Shown here: positions 1-8,175 of the stretch, piece after piece
Layout of the letters: each line of letters starts with the position of its first letter
Numbering within the stretch: position 1 is the first letter of the stretch
NCBI RefSeq assembly: GCF_001705665.1
Contig: NZ_MDHA01000067.1
Location: 1 to 44,282 of the forward strand
Direction of reading: 5' to 3'
From: Thioclava sp. SK-1
GTDB taxonomy: Bacteria > Pseudomonadota > Alphaproteobacteria > Rhodobacterales > Rhodobacteraceae
DNA length: 44,282 bases
Position numbers and translations under genes: made by a program
Notes under the pieces: generated by a model
What the model was told of the DNA's origin: nothing
The model's input: only the letters and a program-made list of their open reading frames with translations
Databases searched by the model: none

Positions 1-215
1 ACGCCCTCGCGGAGACGATAAACGGTCTCTACAAAACCGAACTGGTCCATCGCCAGGGTCCATGGCGCAACATGCAGGATCTGGAAATGGCGACGCTCGG
101 CTGGGTCGATTGGTTTAATCACCGGCGCTTGCTCGGCCCTATCGGAAACATACCGCCGGCAGAGGCTGAACAGAACTTCTATGCACAGCGCGACGTGCTC
201 GATATGGTCGCGTGA
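1..215 (+). CDS. IS3-family transposase OrfB, C-terminal end only
   Basis: This is the last 70 codons of an IS3-type integrase-fold transposase, read in the frame starting at base 3 and ending at a TGA at 213-215. The start lies outside the window. Residues typical of the C-terminal part of IS3 OrfB are visible: an NGLYKTELV stretch after the last catalytic Glu region, then WVDWFNHRRL and IGNIPPAEAE. The stop is followed about 13 bases later by a sequence resembling an IS3 terminal inverted repeat (228-254), so the element's right end is present. The catalytic residues themselves are upstream of the window. The family assignment rests on motif recognition; the exact IS name cannot be given. 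Confidence 0.85.
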   Translation, partial: ALAETINGLYKTELVHRQGPWRNMQDLEMATLGWVDWFNHRRLLGPIGNIPPAEAEQNFYAQRDVLDMVA

Positions 216-227
216 AATGAAGCTATA

Positions 228-254
228 GGTCTCCGGTAAACCCGCGGCGGATCA
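228..254 (+). repeat. Putative right terminal inverted repeat of IS3 element
   Basis: Read on the minus strand from 254 this begins TGATCCGCCGCGGG. Aligned without gaps to the putative left end at 43602-43628 it matches at 20 of 27 positions by eye. It lies just after the transposase stop at 215, where an IS3 right end is expected. Beyond 254 the sequence changes abruptly to the decayed minus-strand transposase, so 254/255 is the likely insertion junction. Confidence 0.6.
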
Positions 255-691
255 ATTCGATGATCTGGTTCAGCGCCCTAACGACCCGCTCGGCGGAGAG
301 CGAGTACTCGACCTCGATGCCCAAGCCTTCACGGATGAAGTCGTCCAGAACGTTCCACCGCGGGAACTGGCACACATTCCAAAGCGATCAGCCGTGAAAG
401 CCAAAGGCCCTACCTCATTCGCAGCCCCCCAAACCGCCAGCGCTTCGGGCTTGTCCCACTTCAACCGCTTTCGGGGCGTTAACCATTGAACTTGAACCTA
501 TCGCGTCTCAATGGCTCATTCGCGAACGTTGCGCAGTTGCAGGAAACACGGGCCATAGCGTCAAGTCTTCTTGGCCTTCGTCAATCTGAGCAGCAGGCCG
601 GCGATCTGCTCGTTCTTAATGTCCAGTTTTCAGCTAGCGTTTAATGTCTCACTGACATCCCCCCGACACGCCAGCGCGATGCTGACACTCT
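255..691 (-). pseudogene. IS3 OrfB (transposase) remnant
   Basis: On the minus strand, pieces of an IS3 OrfB appear in order. A stretch at about 650-500 recalls the N-terminal helices, but with several stops. Then PRKRLKWDKPEALAV follows at about 480-430. After a frame change, WNVLDDF, REGLGIEVEYSL and AERVVRALNQIIE follow (about 357-255). The last block contains the first Asp region of the DDE integrase fold. The sense ends at the junction with the plus-strand IS at about 255. This is a non-functional relic. Its sequence type differs from the plus-strand copy, indicating an older, separate insertion. Confidence 0.7.
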
Positions 692-820
692 TTATCGCCA
701 TTTGCACATCGTGGCGCTGCTAATTCCATGTTCGCAGCACAGCTTGACGGCAGGCCAACTGAGCTCTATCGGGCGCAGCACTGCCATGATTTGCGCTTCT
801 ATTAATCGGGTCTGCCTCAT
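692..820 (-). pseudogene. IS3 OrfA (helix-turn-helix) remnant, 42 codons
   Basis: An ATG at 820 (minus) opens a 42-codon frame beginning MRQTRLIEAQIMAVL and ending with GISSATMCKWR before a TAA at 694-692. This matches the usual start of IS3 OrfA proteins (basic residues, EEQI..IL helix, then LC..HG.S..T.YKW), a helix-turn-helix that binds the element's ends. Intact OrfA proteins of this type are about 90 residues, so this one is truncated by a premature stop. Confidence 0.7.
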
Positions 821-1033
821 CGGTATCTTGTCGTTTATCCTGCCTAGAAAATTGACTTCTACATCCCCCTAAGATCAGAGGATTGCCAATGACGCAAAAA
901 CCGCGCCTATATGACGAAGTTTACAGAGCTTTGCTCTGGAACAGTGATGCTGTCAGAAAAATTCAGGGCGAAAACTTCCCCAAATCCATAAAAACGCGAG
1001 AATTTGCATATCCTGCGGATTATGAAGAAAATT

Positions 1034-1119
1034 TGGTGCGGTCGAGAAGACTCGAACTTCCACGGGTGTTACCCCACAGCGACCTCAACGCTGCGCGTCT
1101 ACCATTCCGCCACGACCGC
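1034..1119 (-). tRNA. tRNA-Leu(GAG)
   Basis: On the minus strand the sequence folds as a class II tRNA. The acceptor stem GCGGTCG (1119-1113) pairs with CGACCGC (1044-1038), followed by discriminator A and an encoded CCA (1036-1034). The D-arm carries the GGCGGAATGGTAGAC pattern of tRNA-Leu. The anticodon stem CAGCG/CGCTG encloses loop TTGAGGT, giving anticodon GAG, which reads CTC and CTT leucine codons. A long variable arm precedes the T-arm GTTCGAGTC. The gene lies beside insertion-sequence debris on its 3' side. Confidence 0.95.
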
Positions 1120-1326
1120 ACGATCAAGGCTTGGTGGCGGGTATCTAGCCAAACCAGATCCGATTGGAAAGAGAAATTTTCAGTTTGCCTAGACTTTTTT
1201 GCGCCCAGCTCTGTTCTTCCATCACAGCCCCTACATTGGCGCGCATCCGCAAGATTGCCATGATTGCTATTTTACCCCGTGGGCGCCATATCACATGGCG
1301 GCATATCACGGATCAGGAGGTGCCCT

Positions 1327-2007
1327 ATGGTCGAATGGATACGTTCAAATCAACTGGTGCCCTACCCCGAGGCACTGCAGATCATGGAAGCCCGCGCTGC
1401 AGCAATTTTTGCGGGCGAGGCGGATGAAGCGATCTGGCTGCTGGAACATCCGCCGCTGTATACCTCTGGCACATCTGCCAAACCTGAAGATCTGGTGGAT
1501 CCTGATCGCTTTCCGGTTTTTGCTGCCGGGCGTGGCGGGCAATATACCTATCATGGGCCAGGGCAACGCATCGCTTATGTGATGTTGGACCTGAACGCGC
1601 GCGGCCGCGACATCCGTGCCTTTGTCAAATCGCTGGAGGCCTGGGTGATCGCGGCATTGGCTGAATTCGATGTGCAGGGGGAAATCCGCGACGGTCGTGT
1701 CGGGGTGTGGGTGCCCCGCACCGATAAGCCGCCACTGATCACTGGTGCGCTGGCAGAGGACAAAATCGCAGCAATCGGCGTTAAACTGCGCAAATGGGTT
1801 AGCTTTCACGGGATTTCGATCAATCTAAACCCTGATTTGAACCATTTTTCCGGGATTGTGCCTTGCGGGATCTCGGATCATGGGGTCACCTCTCTTATGG
1901 ATTTGGGACGTAATGCGACGATGGGGGATTTGGATGCCGCCCTGAAGGCAACATTTGCACGGGTATTCGACCAAGGTCGTGCCACGGTTACGACGAAAAT
2001 CCCATGA
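1327..2007 (+). CDS. lipB: Octanoyl-[acyl-carrier-protein]:protein octanoyltransferase LipB
   Basis: LipB moves an octanoyl group from octanoyl-ACP to lipoyl domains of 2-oxoacid dehydrogenases and the glycine cleavage H protein, the first step of lipoate assembly, in the cytoplasm. The 226-residue protein has the family signature [12 protein letters not shown] (69-80). It also has the catalytic pair Lys146 (in EDKIAAIG) and Cys180 (in VPCGI), 34 residues apart as in characterised LipB enzymes. The ATG at 1327 is preferred over an upstream TTG at 1264 because AGGAGG lies about 7 bases before it. It stands alone between the tRNA and the cytochrome gene; the oxidase-rich neighbourhood fits respiratory metabolism. 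The length is normal and no residue appears missing. Confidence 0.95.
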   Translation: MVEWIRSNQLVPYPEALQIMEARAAAIFAGEADEAIWLLEHPPLYTSGTSAKPEDLVDPDRFPVFAAGRGGQYTYHGPGQRIAYVMLDLNARGRDIRAFVKSLEAWVIAALAEFDVQGEIRDGRVGVWVPRTDKPPLITGALAEDKIAAIGVKLRKWVSFHGISINLNPDLNHFSGIVPCGISDHGVTSLMDLGRNATMGDLDAALKATFARVFDQGRATVTTKIP

Positions 2008-2129
2008 TTTGGGGCTGACGCCTCCCAAGCCCGCATGATATGTCATAAGCTGACACTATAATCTGCATCTTGCAGAGTTGAGCGCGCCTCATAGCATGCG
2101 GTGCGTTGCTACCAGATAAGGACCAAGCG

Positions 2130-2540
2130 ATGAAAACTAGCCTGTTCGCCACACTCGCCGCTTTCACACTGGCCGCTCCTGCGATGGCGCAGGATGTTGC
2201 CGCTGGTGAAAAAGAATTCCGTAAATGCAAAGCCTGCCACATGATTGAAGCAGCCGATGGCACTAAGATCGTCAAGGGCGGCAAGGTCGGCCCGAACCTT
2301 TACGGGGTGATCGGTCGTCAGGTCGGCGGCGTCGATGGCTTTAAATATAAAGACGCGATTGTCGCCGTTGGTGAGACCGGCATGGTTTGGACACAAGAAG
2401 ATCTGGCCGCCTATATCACCGACCCCAAAGCATGGCTGGTCGAAAAGACCGGCGATTCCGGGGCGGCGTCCGGCATGACCCACAAGCAGCCTAAAATGCA
2501 GGCCGAAATTGCCGCATATTTGGCGTCGGTGGCGCAGTAA
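2130..2540 (+). CDS. cycA: Cytochrome c2 / c550-type periplasmic cytochrome
   Basis: A 136-residue exported class I cytochrome c. Residues 1-20 are a signal peptide ending AMA before QD. The haem motif CKACH places the thioether cysteines at 33 and 36 and the proximal ligand at His37. Met116 in SGMTHK is the likely distal ligand. The GPNLYGVIGR block and the C-terminal helix resemble cytochrome c2/c550 of Rhodobacter and Paracoccus, which carries electrons from the bc1 complex to terminal oxidases. An AAGGA site lies 8 bases before the ATG, and a TATAAT box stands at 2057-2062, though I see no clear -35. It precedes ctaD, its plausible electron acceptor. The symbol is by similarity; other small soluble c cytochromes cannot be excluded. 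Confidence 0.85.
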   Translation: MKTSLFATLAAFTLAAPAMAQDVAAGEKEFRKCKACHMIEAADGTKIVKGGKVGPNLYGVIGRQVGGVDGFKYKDAIVAVGETGMVWTQEDLAAYITDPKAWLVEKTGDSGAASGMTHKQPKMQAEIAAYLASVAQ

Positions 2541-2581
2541 CAGCCCTGTTGACCGGGCGAATCTTTGCCCCATGATTGCCT

Positions 2582-2601
2582 CCCGTCGTTGCCACGACGG
2601 G
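2582..2601 (+). terminator. Stem-loop after the cytochrome gene
   Basis: A perfect 8-bp stem CCCGTCGT/ACGACGGG with a TGCC loop lies 41 bases after the cytochrome stop. It is not followed by a clear T-run, so termination is plausible but not certain. Confidence 0.5.
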
Positions 2602-2776
2602 CGGTTTCCATACCCGCGCCCCTGTGAGAATGAGCGAAAATGCTGCGTATTGGGTATTTTTTGCGATTGGCCAAAGGTCTTTCATTGATGGGCAACCAAA
2701 TGCACTCTAAAAAGTGAGAAACAGCGGGATCAAGGTTGGGAGACCCAGGCCTGCTGGGAGGAAAGGGAGATCGGAA

Positions 2777-4450
2777 ATGGCAGACGCAGCCGTACATGGC
2801 GACGCGCATGATAATCGGGGGTTCTTCAACCGCTGGTTCATGTCGACCAATCACAAGGACATCGGGATACTCTACCTGTTCACCGCAGGGATCGTCGGGC
2901 TGATCTCGGTCGCCTTCACGGTCTATATGCGACTGGAACTGATGGAGCCCGGCGTTCAATATATGTGTGCCGAAGGCGCACGCTTCATCGCATCTGAGGC
3001 GGAATGCACGCCCAACGGCCATCTATGGAACGTGATGATCACATATCACGGCGTTCTGATGATGTTCTTCGTTGTCATCCCCGCCCTATTTGGCGGTTTT
3101 GGCAATTATTTCATGCCGCTGCATATCGGCGCGCCGGATATGGCCTTCCCACGGATGAACAACCTGTCCTACTGGCTGTATGTGGCCGGTGTGGCACTTG
3201 GCATTGCGTCTTTGCTGACGCCGGGATCGGTATCCGGGCAGCTTGGCTCTGGCGTAGGGTGGGTTTTGTATCCACCACTGTCGACACAGGCCAAGGGCAT
3301 GATTTCGATGGATCTTGCGATTTTCGCAGTCCATGTTTCTGGTGCGTCTTCGATCGTTGGTGCGATCAATATCATCACCACATTCTTGAACATGCGTGCC
3401 CCCGGGATGACCCTGCACAAGGTGCCATTGTTCGCCTGGTCCGTTTTTGTCACCGCATGGTTGATCTTGCTCTCGCTGCCGGTTCTTGCTGGCGCGATCA
3501 CGATGCTGTTGATGGATCGCAACTTCGGTACCACGTTCTTTGATCCGTCGGGCGGTGGCGATCCGATCTTGTATCAGCACATCTTGTGGTTCTTTGGCCA
3601 CCCAGAGGTGTATATCATCATTTTGCCGGGCTTTGGCATCATCAGCCACGTCATCGCAACTTTCTCGCGCAAGCCGATCTTTGGCTATTTGCCGATGGTC
3701 TATGCGATGGTTGCCATTGGGGTTCTGGGGTTTGTCGTCTGGGCGCACCACATGTATACGGTCGGCATGTCCTTGCAGCAGCAAAGCTATTTCATGCTGG
3801 CCACAATGGTCATCGCGGTTCCAACCGGTGTGAAAGTCTTTAGCTGGATTGCAACGATGTGGGGCGGCTCGATTGAATTCAAGACACCGATGCTTTGGGC
3901 ATTTGGCTTCTTGTTTTTGTTCACTGTAGGCGGCGTAACCGGTGTTGTCCTGTCACAAGCACCTCTGGATCGGGTCTATCACGACACGTATTATGTGGTG
4001 GCGCATTTCCACTATGTGATGTCATTGGGCGCGGTCTTTGCGATCTTTGCCGGGGTTTACTACTGGATCGGCAAAATGTCGGGCCGGCAATATCCCGAAT
4101 GGGCAGGAAAGCTGCATTTCTGGGCGATGTTCATTGGTTCGAACATGATCTTCTTCCCGCAGCACTTCTTGGGCCGTCAAGGGATGCCACGCCGCTATAT
4201 CGACTATCCAGAAGCATTCGCGTTCTGGAACTATATCTCGTCGATCGGGGCATTCATCTCCTTCGCATCCTTCCTGTTCTTCATCGGGATCGTGTTCTAC
4301 ACCTTGTTTAAAGGCAAACGCGTCACCGAGAATAACTATTGGAATGAATATGCAGACACGCTGGAATGGACCCTTCCGAACCCGCCGCCAGAGCACACGT
4401 TCGAGCAGCTTCCAAAGCGTGAAGATTGGGATCGCAGTCACGCGCATTGA
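2777..4450 (+). CDS. ctaD: Cytochrome c oxidase subunit I, aa3 type
   Basis: Catalytic subunit of the haem-copper oxidase that reduces oxygen to water and pumps protons across the inner membrane. The 557-residue protein has about 12 membrane segments. Expected ligands are present: His91 and His412 for haem a, His410 for haem a3, and His275, His324 and His325 for CuB. Tyr279 in GHPEVY is the cross-linked tyrosine, and Glu277 marks this as a type A oxidase. Numbering is one lower than in Paracoccus. The ATG at 2777 follows GGGAGA at 2765-2770. Subunits II and III are not adjacent, which is common in this group, where ctaD is often separate from the ctaCBGE cluster. A strong terminator follows at once. 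Confidence 0.98.
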   Translation: MADAAVHGDAHDNRGFFNRWFMSTNHKDIGILYLFTAGIVGLISVAFTVYMRLELMEPGVQYMCAEGARFIASEAECTPNGHLWNVMITYHGVLMMFFVVIPALFGGFGNYFMPLHIGAPDMAFPRMNNLSYWLYVAGVALGIASLLTPGSVSGQLGSGVGWVLYPPLSTQAKGMISMDLAIFAVHVSGASSIVGAINIITTFLNMRAPGMTLHKVPLFAWSVFVTAWLILLSLPVLAGAITMLLMDRNFGTTFFDPSGGGDPILYQHILWFFGHPEVYIIILPGFGIISHVIATFSRKPIFGYLPMVYAMVAIGVLGFVVWAHHMYTVGMSLQQQSYFMLATMVIAVPTGVKVFSWIATMWGGSIEFKTPMLWAFGFLFLFTVGGVTGVVLSQAPLDRVYHDTYYVVAHFHYVMSLGAVFAIFAGVYYWIGKMSGRQYPEWAGKLHFWAMFIGSNMIFFPQHFLGRQGMPRRYIDYPEAFAFWNYISSIGAFISFASFLFFIGIVFYTLFKGKRVTENNYWNEYADTLEWTLPNPPPEHTFEQLPKREDWDRSHAH

Positions 4451-4466
4451 CCCGTAGCACAGTCGA

Positions 4467-4500
4467 ACGGCCCCGGAGCATTTCCGGGGCCGTTTTCGTT
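4467..4500 (+). terminator. Rho-independent terminator of ctaD
   Basis: An 11-bp perfect stem (ACGGCCCCGGA at 4467-4477 with TCCGGGGCCGT at 4483-4493) and a GCATT loop are followed by TTTCGTTT. It sits 17 bases after the ctaD stop. Confidence 0.9.
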
Positions 4501-4523
4501 TCTCAGCCAATTGCGGCGCCGAT

Positions 4524-5036
4524 ATGCCCTATGAATGGATCACACGGCCCTCTACCACCGGATCAGAGCGTAACATAGTCGCGCAGCTGCATTTATGGCC
4601 GTATCGATCGCTTCCGCGCAAAGGCTTTGTGCTGTTCATTGCTGCAACTTCTGGGCTTCTTAGCCTGCCGCTTTTTGTGGTTTTGGGCACATCAGTTCTT
4701 TGGGTGCTCCTGCCGTTTCTGGCGCTGGCTGTTATCATGATATGGATCGCGCTGAACCACAGCTACCGCAGCGGTGAAATCCTAGAAACGCTGACGATCA
4801 CGCCAGATCACATCAGCCTGACGCACACAGTTGCGGGAAGAACGCAATCATGGACCGCCAATTCCTATTGGGCAGAACTTCATTGTCGCGACACCGGCGG
4901 GCCAGTGGAAAATTACCTGACCTTTTTGGGCGGTCCGCGTGAAGTAGAGCTGGGAAGATTCCTGACGTCACAAGAACGTCGTGCGCTGTTTGACGATATC
5001 AGGCGGAAATTGGCGCAGGCCAAAGCGCCGCGCTAA
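4524..5036 (+). CDS. DUF2244 membrane protein
   Basis: A 170-residue protein with two adjacent hydrophobic segments (about residues 35-77) followed by a hydrophilic C-terminal domain. The start (WPYRSLPRKGF), the ALNHSYRSGE block after the second segment, and FLGGPREVELGRFL are typical of DUF2244, a family of unknown function often found beside cytochrome oxidase genes in Alphaproteobacteria. It begins 24 bases after the ctaD terminator and ends four bases before the convergent yqaA-like gene. I see no strong ribosome binding site, so the start is the longest reasonable ATG. Function is unknown; a role linked to respiration is only inferred from position. Confidence 0.8.
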   Translation: MPYEWITRPSTTGSERNIVAQLHLWPYRSLPRKGFVLFIAATSGLLSLPLFVVLGTSVLWVLLPFLALAVIMIWIALNHSYRSGEILETLTITPDHISLTHTVAGRTQSWTANSYWAELHCRDTGGPVENYLTFLGGPREVELGRFLTSQERRALFDDIRRKLAQAKAPR

Positions 5037-5039
5037 GCC

Positions 5040-5486
5040 TTATCCCGCCCAGCCCAAAGCCTGTGCTGTGATAAAGGCCAACACCAGATAACGCCCTGTT
5101 TTCGCGATAAATACCATCGGAATAAACAGGCCCAGATGCAGCCTCAGCACGCCGGCCACCAAACAGACCAGATCGCCGCCGGGCGCCCAAGTCATCAGCA
5201 AGATCCAAAACCCCCAGCGTTCAAACCAGCGGTGCCCACGCTCCAGTTGCTTCTCGCTTGCAGGAAACCATTTGCGCCCACGCCACCGGTTGATCCCGCG
5301 CCCCAACGCATAGGTTATCATCGCACCCAAGGTGTTTCCGACCCCTGCGATCAGCACCATTTGCCACAAAGCCACATCGCCGCGTGCCTGCACGGCGACG
5401 AAAACAATTTCCGACTGCATTGGAATCGGCGTGGCAGCCAAAAGCCCAGAGACAAATAGGCTGGTTAGAGATCCGAGTTCTTCCAT
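5040..5486 (-). CDS. DedA/VTT-family membrane protein, YqaA type
   Basis: A 148-residue inner-membrane protein of the small YqaA branch of the DedA (SNARE-associated/VTT) superfamily. Visible features are the N-terminal re-entrant segment with ATPIPMQSE (about 19-27), GNTLGAMITYALGR (51-64), the FERWGFWILLMTWAPGGD motif around 88-105 with a conserved charged residue in the membrane half, and a final hydrophobic helix. DedA relatives act in lipid-carrier and phospholipid recycling across the membrane. The substrate of YqaA proteins is not established. AGGGG precedes the ATG at 5486. It converges on the DUF2244 gene with a three-base gap. Confidence 0.8.
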   Translation of the reverse strand: MEELGSLTSLFVSGLLAATPIPMQSEIVFVAVQARGDVALWQMVLIAGVGNTLGAMITYALGRGINRWRGRKWFPASEKQLERGHRWFERWGFWILLMTWAPGGDLVCLVAGVLRLHLGLFIPMVFIAKTGRYLVLAFITAQALGWAG

Positions 5487-5595
5487 ACAGCCCCTTGGTT
5501 CGACGCATTCAGACGGTCTGTCATGACCTACCTAGGCATGCTACCGGCAAGTGTCGAATTTTATATGAAGCTTTGGGCCGCAGTCGCCGCGTAGA

Positions 5596-5757
5596 TTAAC
5601 CAAGCGGAAGGCCTGCAAATTCTTCCAGCTCTCGCTCTGTCAGCATGTCATACATGACCCGGGCTTCGCCGCGCAGCTCATCCGTGCTGATTTTCCCGCG
5701 ACGCACCATAAGCGCGGCGCGCGCAGCCTTAGCCGTTGTTTTCAATGAACACTGCAT
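5596..5757 (-). CDS. Small DUF3008-like protein, 53 aa
   Basis: A short gene read from the ATG at 5757 to a TAA at 5598-5596. It encodes a 53-residue soluble basic/acidic peptide: an Ala/Arg/Lys-rich N-terminal helix (KTTAKAARAALMVRRGKI), a middle block with ELRGEARVMYDML, and TERELEEFAGLPLG at the end. This order recalls the DUF3008 family (Ala-rich start, ..LKGA.K.MY..MSE.EL.EFA..). AAGGAG lies about 9 bases upstream, which strongly supports translation. The function of the family is not known to me. It stands alone, between the yqaA-like gene and a long intergenic stretch. Confidence 0.65.
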   Translation of the reverse strand: MQCSLKTTAKAARAALMVRRGKISTDELRGEARVMYDMLTERELEEFAGLPLG

Positions 5758-6103
5758 TCCGATACTCCTTACTGATAATGACTATAAGAAGATGGGGAGT
5801 TTCAGACGCAGCGCAAAAACACCATTGCGAGAGCCTGCCGTTACGACAGCGGTTTGTCGCGTTTTTCCGCGCAACGACCTATAAAAATCACCGCTGGTCA
5901 CGAAAAACTGAGGGGCTGTAAGCCCAAATTCACACCGTCCCTCGCCACGGTGCTTTTCTTGTAGCCGCGCTTTGGATACTGTCATGTCCAAAGACAGCGT
6001 CGGCAATAAGGCGCAGACCATGCGTATATGCAGTCGGGCCAACCCGATGCAGGCGCACGAGAGGATGTTACGCAGGGGCAGCCCTGTGCAGAAAGGGGCA
6101 TGA
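5758..6103. other. Intergenic region, 346 bases
   Basis: No protein gene with a supported start is visible. The region must hold divergent promoters for the small minus-strand gene at 5757 and the lipoprotein gene at 6104, but I cannot place them with confidence. A 6-bp stem CACCGT/ACGGTG (5933-5952) followed by CTTTTCTT resembles a weak terminator pointing right, which could end a short transcript starting within this gap. Confidence 0.4.
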
Positions 6104-6997
6104 ATGAGCACGCGCAATCTGATGGTTTGCAGCTTTTTGTTGGGCACAGCGATTGTTCTGACAGGCTGTAAGCCGGGCGAGAACGGATTTAACCTTATGA
6201 AGAAACCCGACGGTGCGGCACAGCCTGCAACCTCGGCGCGGATGGTTGAACGCGATGTCGAAGCCCCCGATGTGTTCTCGGTTGATGAAGACGGGCTGTG
6301 GGATGGCCGGCCCTCGCTAGGCGGCGTTTGGGTGGCACATCCCAGCGTCAAAGACCCCGAACGTGTGATCATTCGCAACGATGCCAACGGAAAATTCGTC
6401 ATTGGCGCCCTGTTCCGCCGAGAGCGTGAGAACCCCGGTCCAAAATTGCAAGTGTCCTCCGACGCGGCAGAGGCCCTAGGAATGCTGGCGGGTGCACCAA
6501 CCAAACTGTCGGTCGTGGCGCTGCGCCGCGAAGAAGCCCCCGCACAGGATGCGCCGCTTGTCACCGATCCTGTCGTGGCCGCGCCTGACGCCGTTGAAAC
6601 GACGGCTCTGAAGGCCGAAGTTATTGAAACAAGACCTGTTTCAGATGTAGCCAAAACTGCAGCAGGTGCCATTGCCGTAGCGCAACCTGCGCCCAAACCG
6701 CAGGCGAAACCTACGCCACCTGCCCCGGCAGAAAAACCAGCAGCGCCGAAACCTGCTGCAACCAAAGGCAATATGTTTGTGCAGATTGGTATTTTCTCGG
6801 TTGAGGCAAATGCCAAAGGTGTGGCCGATAAAATGTCTAAATCCGGCGTCGTCACCCAGACCATTGCCGAAAACTGGCAAGGTAAGAAATTCTGGCGCGT
6901 GGTTGCGGGGCCTGCAGCCTCGTCCAGTGATCGCAACGCGTTGCTAAATAAAATCAAGGGCCTGGGCTATACTGATGCCTATGCCGTCTCGAAATAA
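6104..6997 (+). CDS. SPOR-domain lipoprotein, RlpA-like
   Basis: A 297-residue envelope lipoprotein. The lipobox LTGC puts the lipidated cysteine at 22. Residues about 65-145 (GVWVAHPSVKDPERVIIRND, then GPKLQVSSDAAEALGM and a short final strand) follow the pattern of the double-psi beta-barrel of RlpA. However, the usual Asp/His active-site motifs are not evident, so lytic activity is doubtful. A Pro/Ala linker (about 188-222) leads to a C-terminal SPOR domain (about 223-297, starting NMFVQIGIFS), which in this family binds denuded peptidoglycan at the division site. It is 12 bases upstream of a D-Ala-D-Ala carboxypeptidase gene, supporting a joint role in wall remodelling. Confidence 0.8.
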   Translation: MSTRNLMVCSFLLGTAIVLTGCKPGENGFNLMKKPDGAAQPATSARMVERDVEAPDVFSVDEDGLWDGRPSLGGVWVAHPSVKDPERVIIRNDANGKFVIGALFRRERENPGPKLQVSSDAAEALGMLAGAPTKLSVVALRREEAPAQDAPLVTDPVVAAPDAVETTALKAEVIETRPVSDVAKTAAGAIAVAQPAPKPQAKPTPPAPAEKPAAPKPAATKGNMFVQIGIFSVEANAKGVADKMSKSGVVTQTIAENWQGKKFWRVVAGPAASSSDRNALLNKIKGLGYTDAYAVSK

Positions 6998-7009
6998 GGA
7001 GCGACACAG

Positions 7010-8173
7010 ATGCACATTAAGCGCCTGATCATCGGAGTCGCCATGACGGTGATGTCGGCTTGGCCTGCACATGCGTTCGATACCAATGCCTCGGCGGCCT
7101 GGGTCTATGATATGACCACGAAAACCGTGTTACTGGAAAAGAATGCCGATATTCCGCTGCCACCCGCGTCCATGTCGAAGCTAATGACATTGAACCTGCT
7201 GTTTGAGGCGCTGCAAGATGGCCGTGTCAGCATGGATACCACGTTTTCGGTCTCCCCCACCGCGCAGGCGATGGGCGGGTCAACGATGTTCTTGAACACG
7301 ACCGATCGGCCGTCGGTGCAAGATCTTATCCACGGTATCATCATCAATTCGGGCAATGACGCCTGTGTGGTGGTGGCCGAAGGTTTGGCCGGATCCGAAA
7401 GCGCCTTTGCCGAGCTGATGACAAGCCGCGCCCATCAATTGGGGATGAATGATTCGATGTTCGCCAATGCCTCTGGCTGGCCACATCCGGGCCAACGCAT
7501 GTCGATGCATGATTTGGGCGTTTTGGCCACGCGACTGATCGAACAATTCCCGGAATATTATCCGATCTTTTCGCAGACCACGTTTAACTACAAAGATCGT
7601 GCGCCGGCCAATAAAAACAACCGCAATCCGTTGTTGCAAATCCGCGCGGCGGATTGGACCGCCGACGGGCTGAAAACCGGCCATACGTCGGAAGCGGGAT
7701 ATGGGCTTGTAGGGTCTGCCGTTATGGGAGAACGCCGGATTGTCTTTGTCATTTCTGGCCTGACATCTGAGGGGGAGCGCGCGCGAGAAGCGGAATCCAT
7801 TGCCAATTGGGCCTTTCGCCAATTTGTTTTGAAAACCCTTGTCACGAAAGACACTCGTTTGGCGCAAGCCCCTGTGTGGTTGGGTGAGACAGATACCGTA
7901 GGACTTGTCCCTGCCGAAGATCTTGAACTGCTGATCCCTGCTGCATTGCAAGACGGGGTGGAGGCCGAAGCAGTATTCACCAGCCCGATTGCCGCGCCCA
8001 TCGCCAAAGGGGATAGATTGGGTGAATTGGTGCTGACTATTCCGGGGTTGGACAGTGAAAAACGCGTGCCATTGGTTGCACAAAACGATGTCGCAGCTGG
8101 CGGTTTCATGACCCGTGTGAAAGCGGCGATGGGCCGTTTGACCGCCAAGGCAATGGAAGCAGCGAATAGCTAA
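7010..8173 (+). CDS. D-alanyl-D-alanine carboxypeptidase, PBP5/6 type
   Basis: A 387-residue periplasmic penicillin-binding protein that trims the terminal D-Ala from peptidoglycan pentapeptides. A signal peptide ends near AHA (residues 20-22). The three serine-penicilloyl motifs are intact: SMSK (Ser54 to Lys57, Ser54 being the nucleophile), SGN (114-116) and KTG (222-224). The C-terminal part (about 270-370) is the beta-rich PBP5_C domain, and residues 358-387 could form an amphipathic membrane anchor. It follows the SPOR lipoprotein by 12 bases and ends two bases before tmk, so it is probably in the same operon. The family member (dacA, dacC or dacF) cannot be told from sequence alone. Confidence 0.95.
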   Translation: MHIKRLIIGVAMTVMSAWPAHAFDTNASAAWVYDMTTKTVLLEKNADIPLPPASMSKLMTLNLLFEALQDGRVSMDTTFSVSPTAQAMGGSTMFLNTTDRPSVQDLIHGIIINSGNDACVVVAEGLAGSESAFAELMTSRAHQLGMNDSMFANASGWPHPGQRMSMHDLGVLATRLIEQFPEYYPIFSQTTFNYKDRAPANKNNRNPLLQIRAADWTADGLKTGHTSEAGYGLVGSAVMGERRIVFVISGLTSEGERAREAESIANWAFRQFVLKTLVTKDTRLAQAPVWLGETDTVGLVPAEDLELLIPAALQDGVEAEAVFTSPIAAPIAKGDRLGELVLTIPGLDSEKRVPLVAQNDVAAGGFMTRVKAAMGRLTAKAMEAANS

Positions 8174-8175
8174 CG

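Larger units (their letters stand above)
255..877 (-). mobile_element. Decayed IS3-family element, interrupted by the plus-strand IS
   Basis: Both reading frames of an IS3 element can be recognised on the minus strand as broken fragments: an OrfA remnant (692-820) and an OrfB remnant (255-691). A sequence resembling a terminal repeat, beginning TGATCTTAGGGGG on the minus strand, sits at 877-865 just upstream of the OrfA start. The OrfB coding sense stops abruptly at about 255, where the plus-strand IS3 end begins, so the older element was interrupted by the newer one and its 3' part is missing here. Several in-frame stops and at least one frameshift show it is dead. Positions 878-1033, between this element and the tRNA, hold no gene I can support. 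Confidence 0.75.

Noticed and set aside
270-464. 64-codon minus-strand frame as a stand-alone gene
   Set aside because: Its first part is the decayed IS3 OrfB and its second part is out of frame with the true transposase sense; it is not an independent gene.
883-1263. Open frame of up to 126 codons beginning MTQKPRLYDEVYRAL after a GAGG
   Set aside because: Most of it runs across the opposite strand of the tRNA-Leu gene, and I recognise no family. At best it is a gene start cut by rearrangement.
5782-6957. 391-codon minus-strand frame opposite the SPOR lipoprotein gene
   Set aside because: Low-complexity Ala/Ser/Gly composition typical of the antisense of a GC-rich gene; the plus strand carries a recognisable lipoprotein with SPOR domain.
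7280-8083. 267-codon minus-strand frame opposite the carboxypeptidase gene
   Set aside because: No recognisable domain, and the plus strand has all penicillin-binding motifs.
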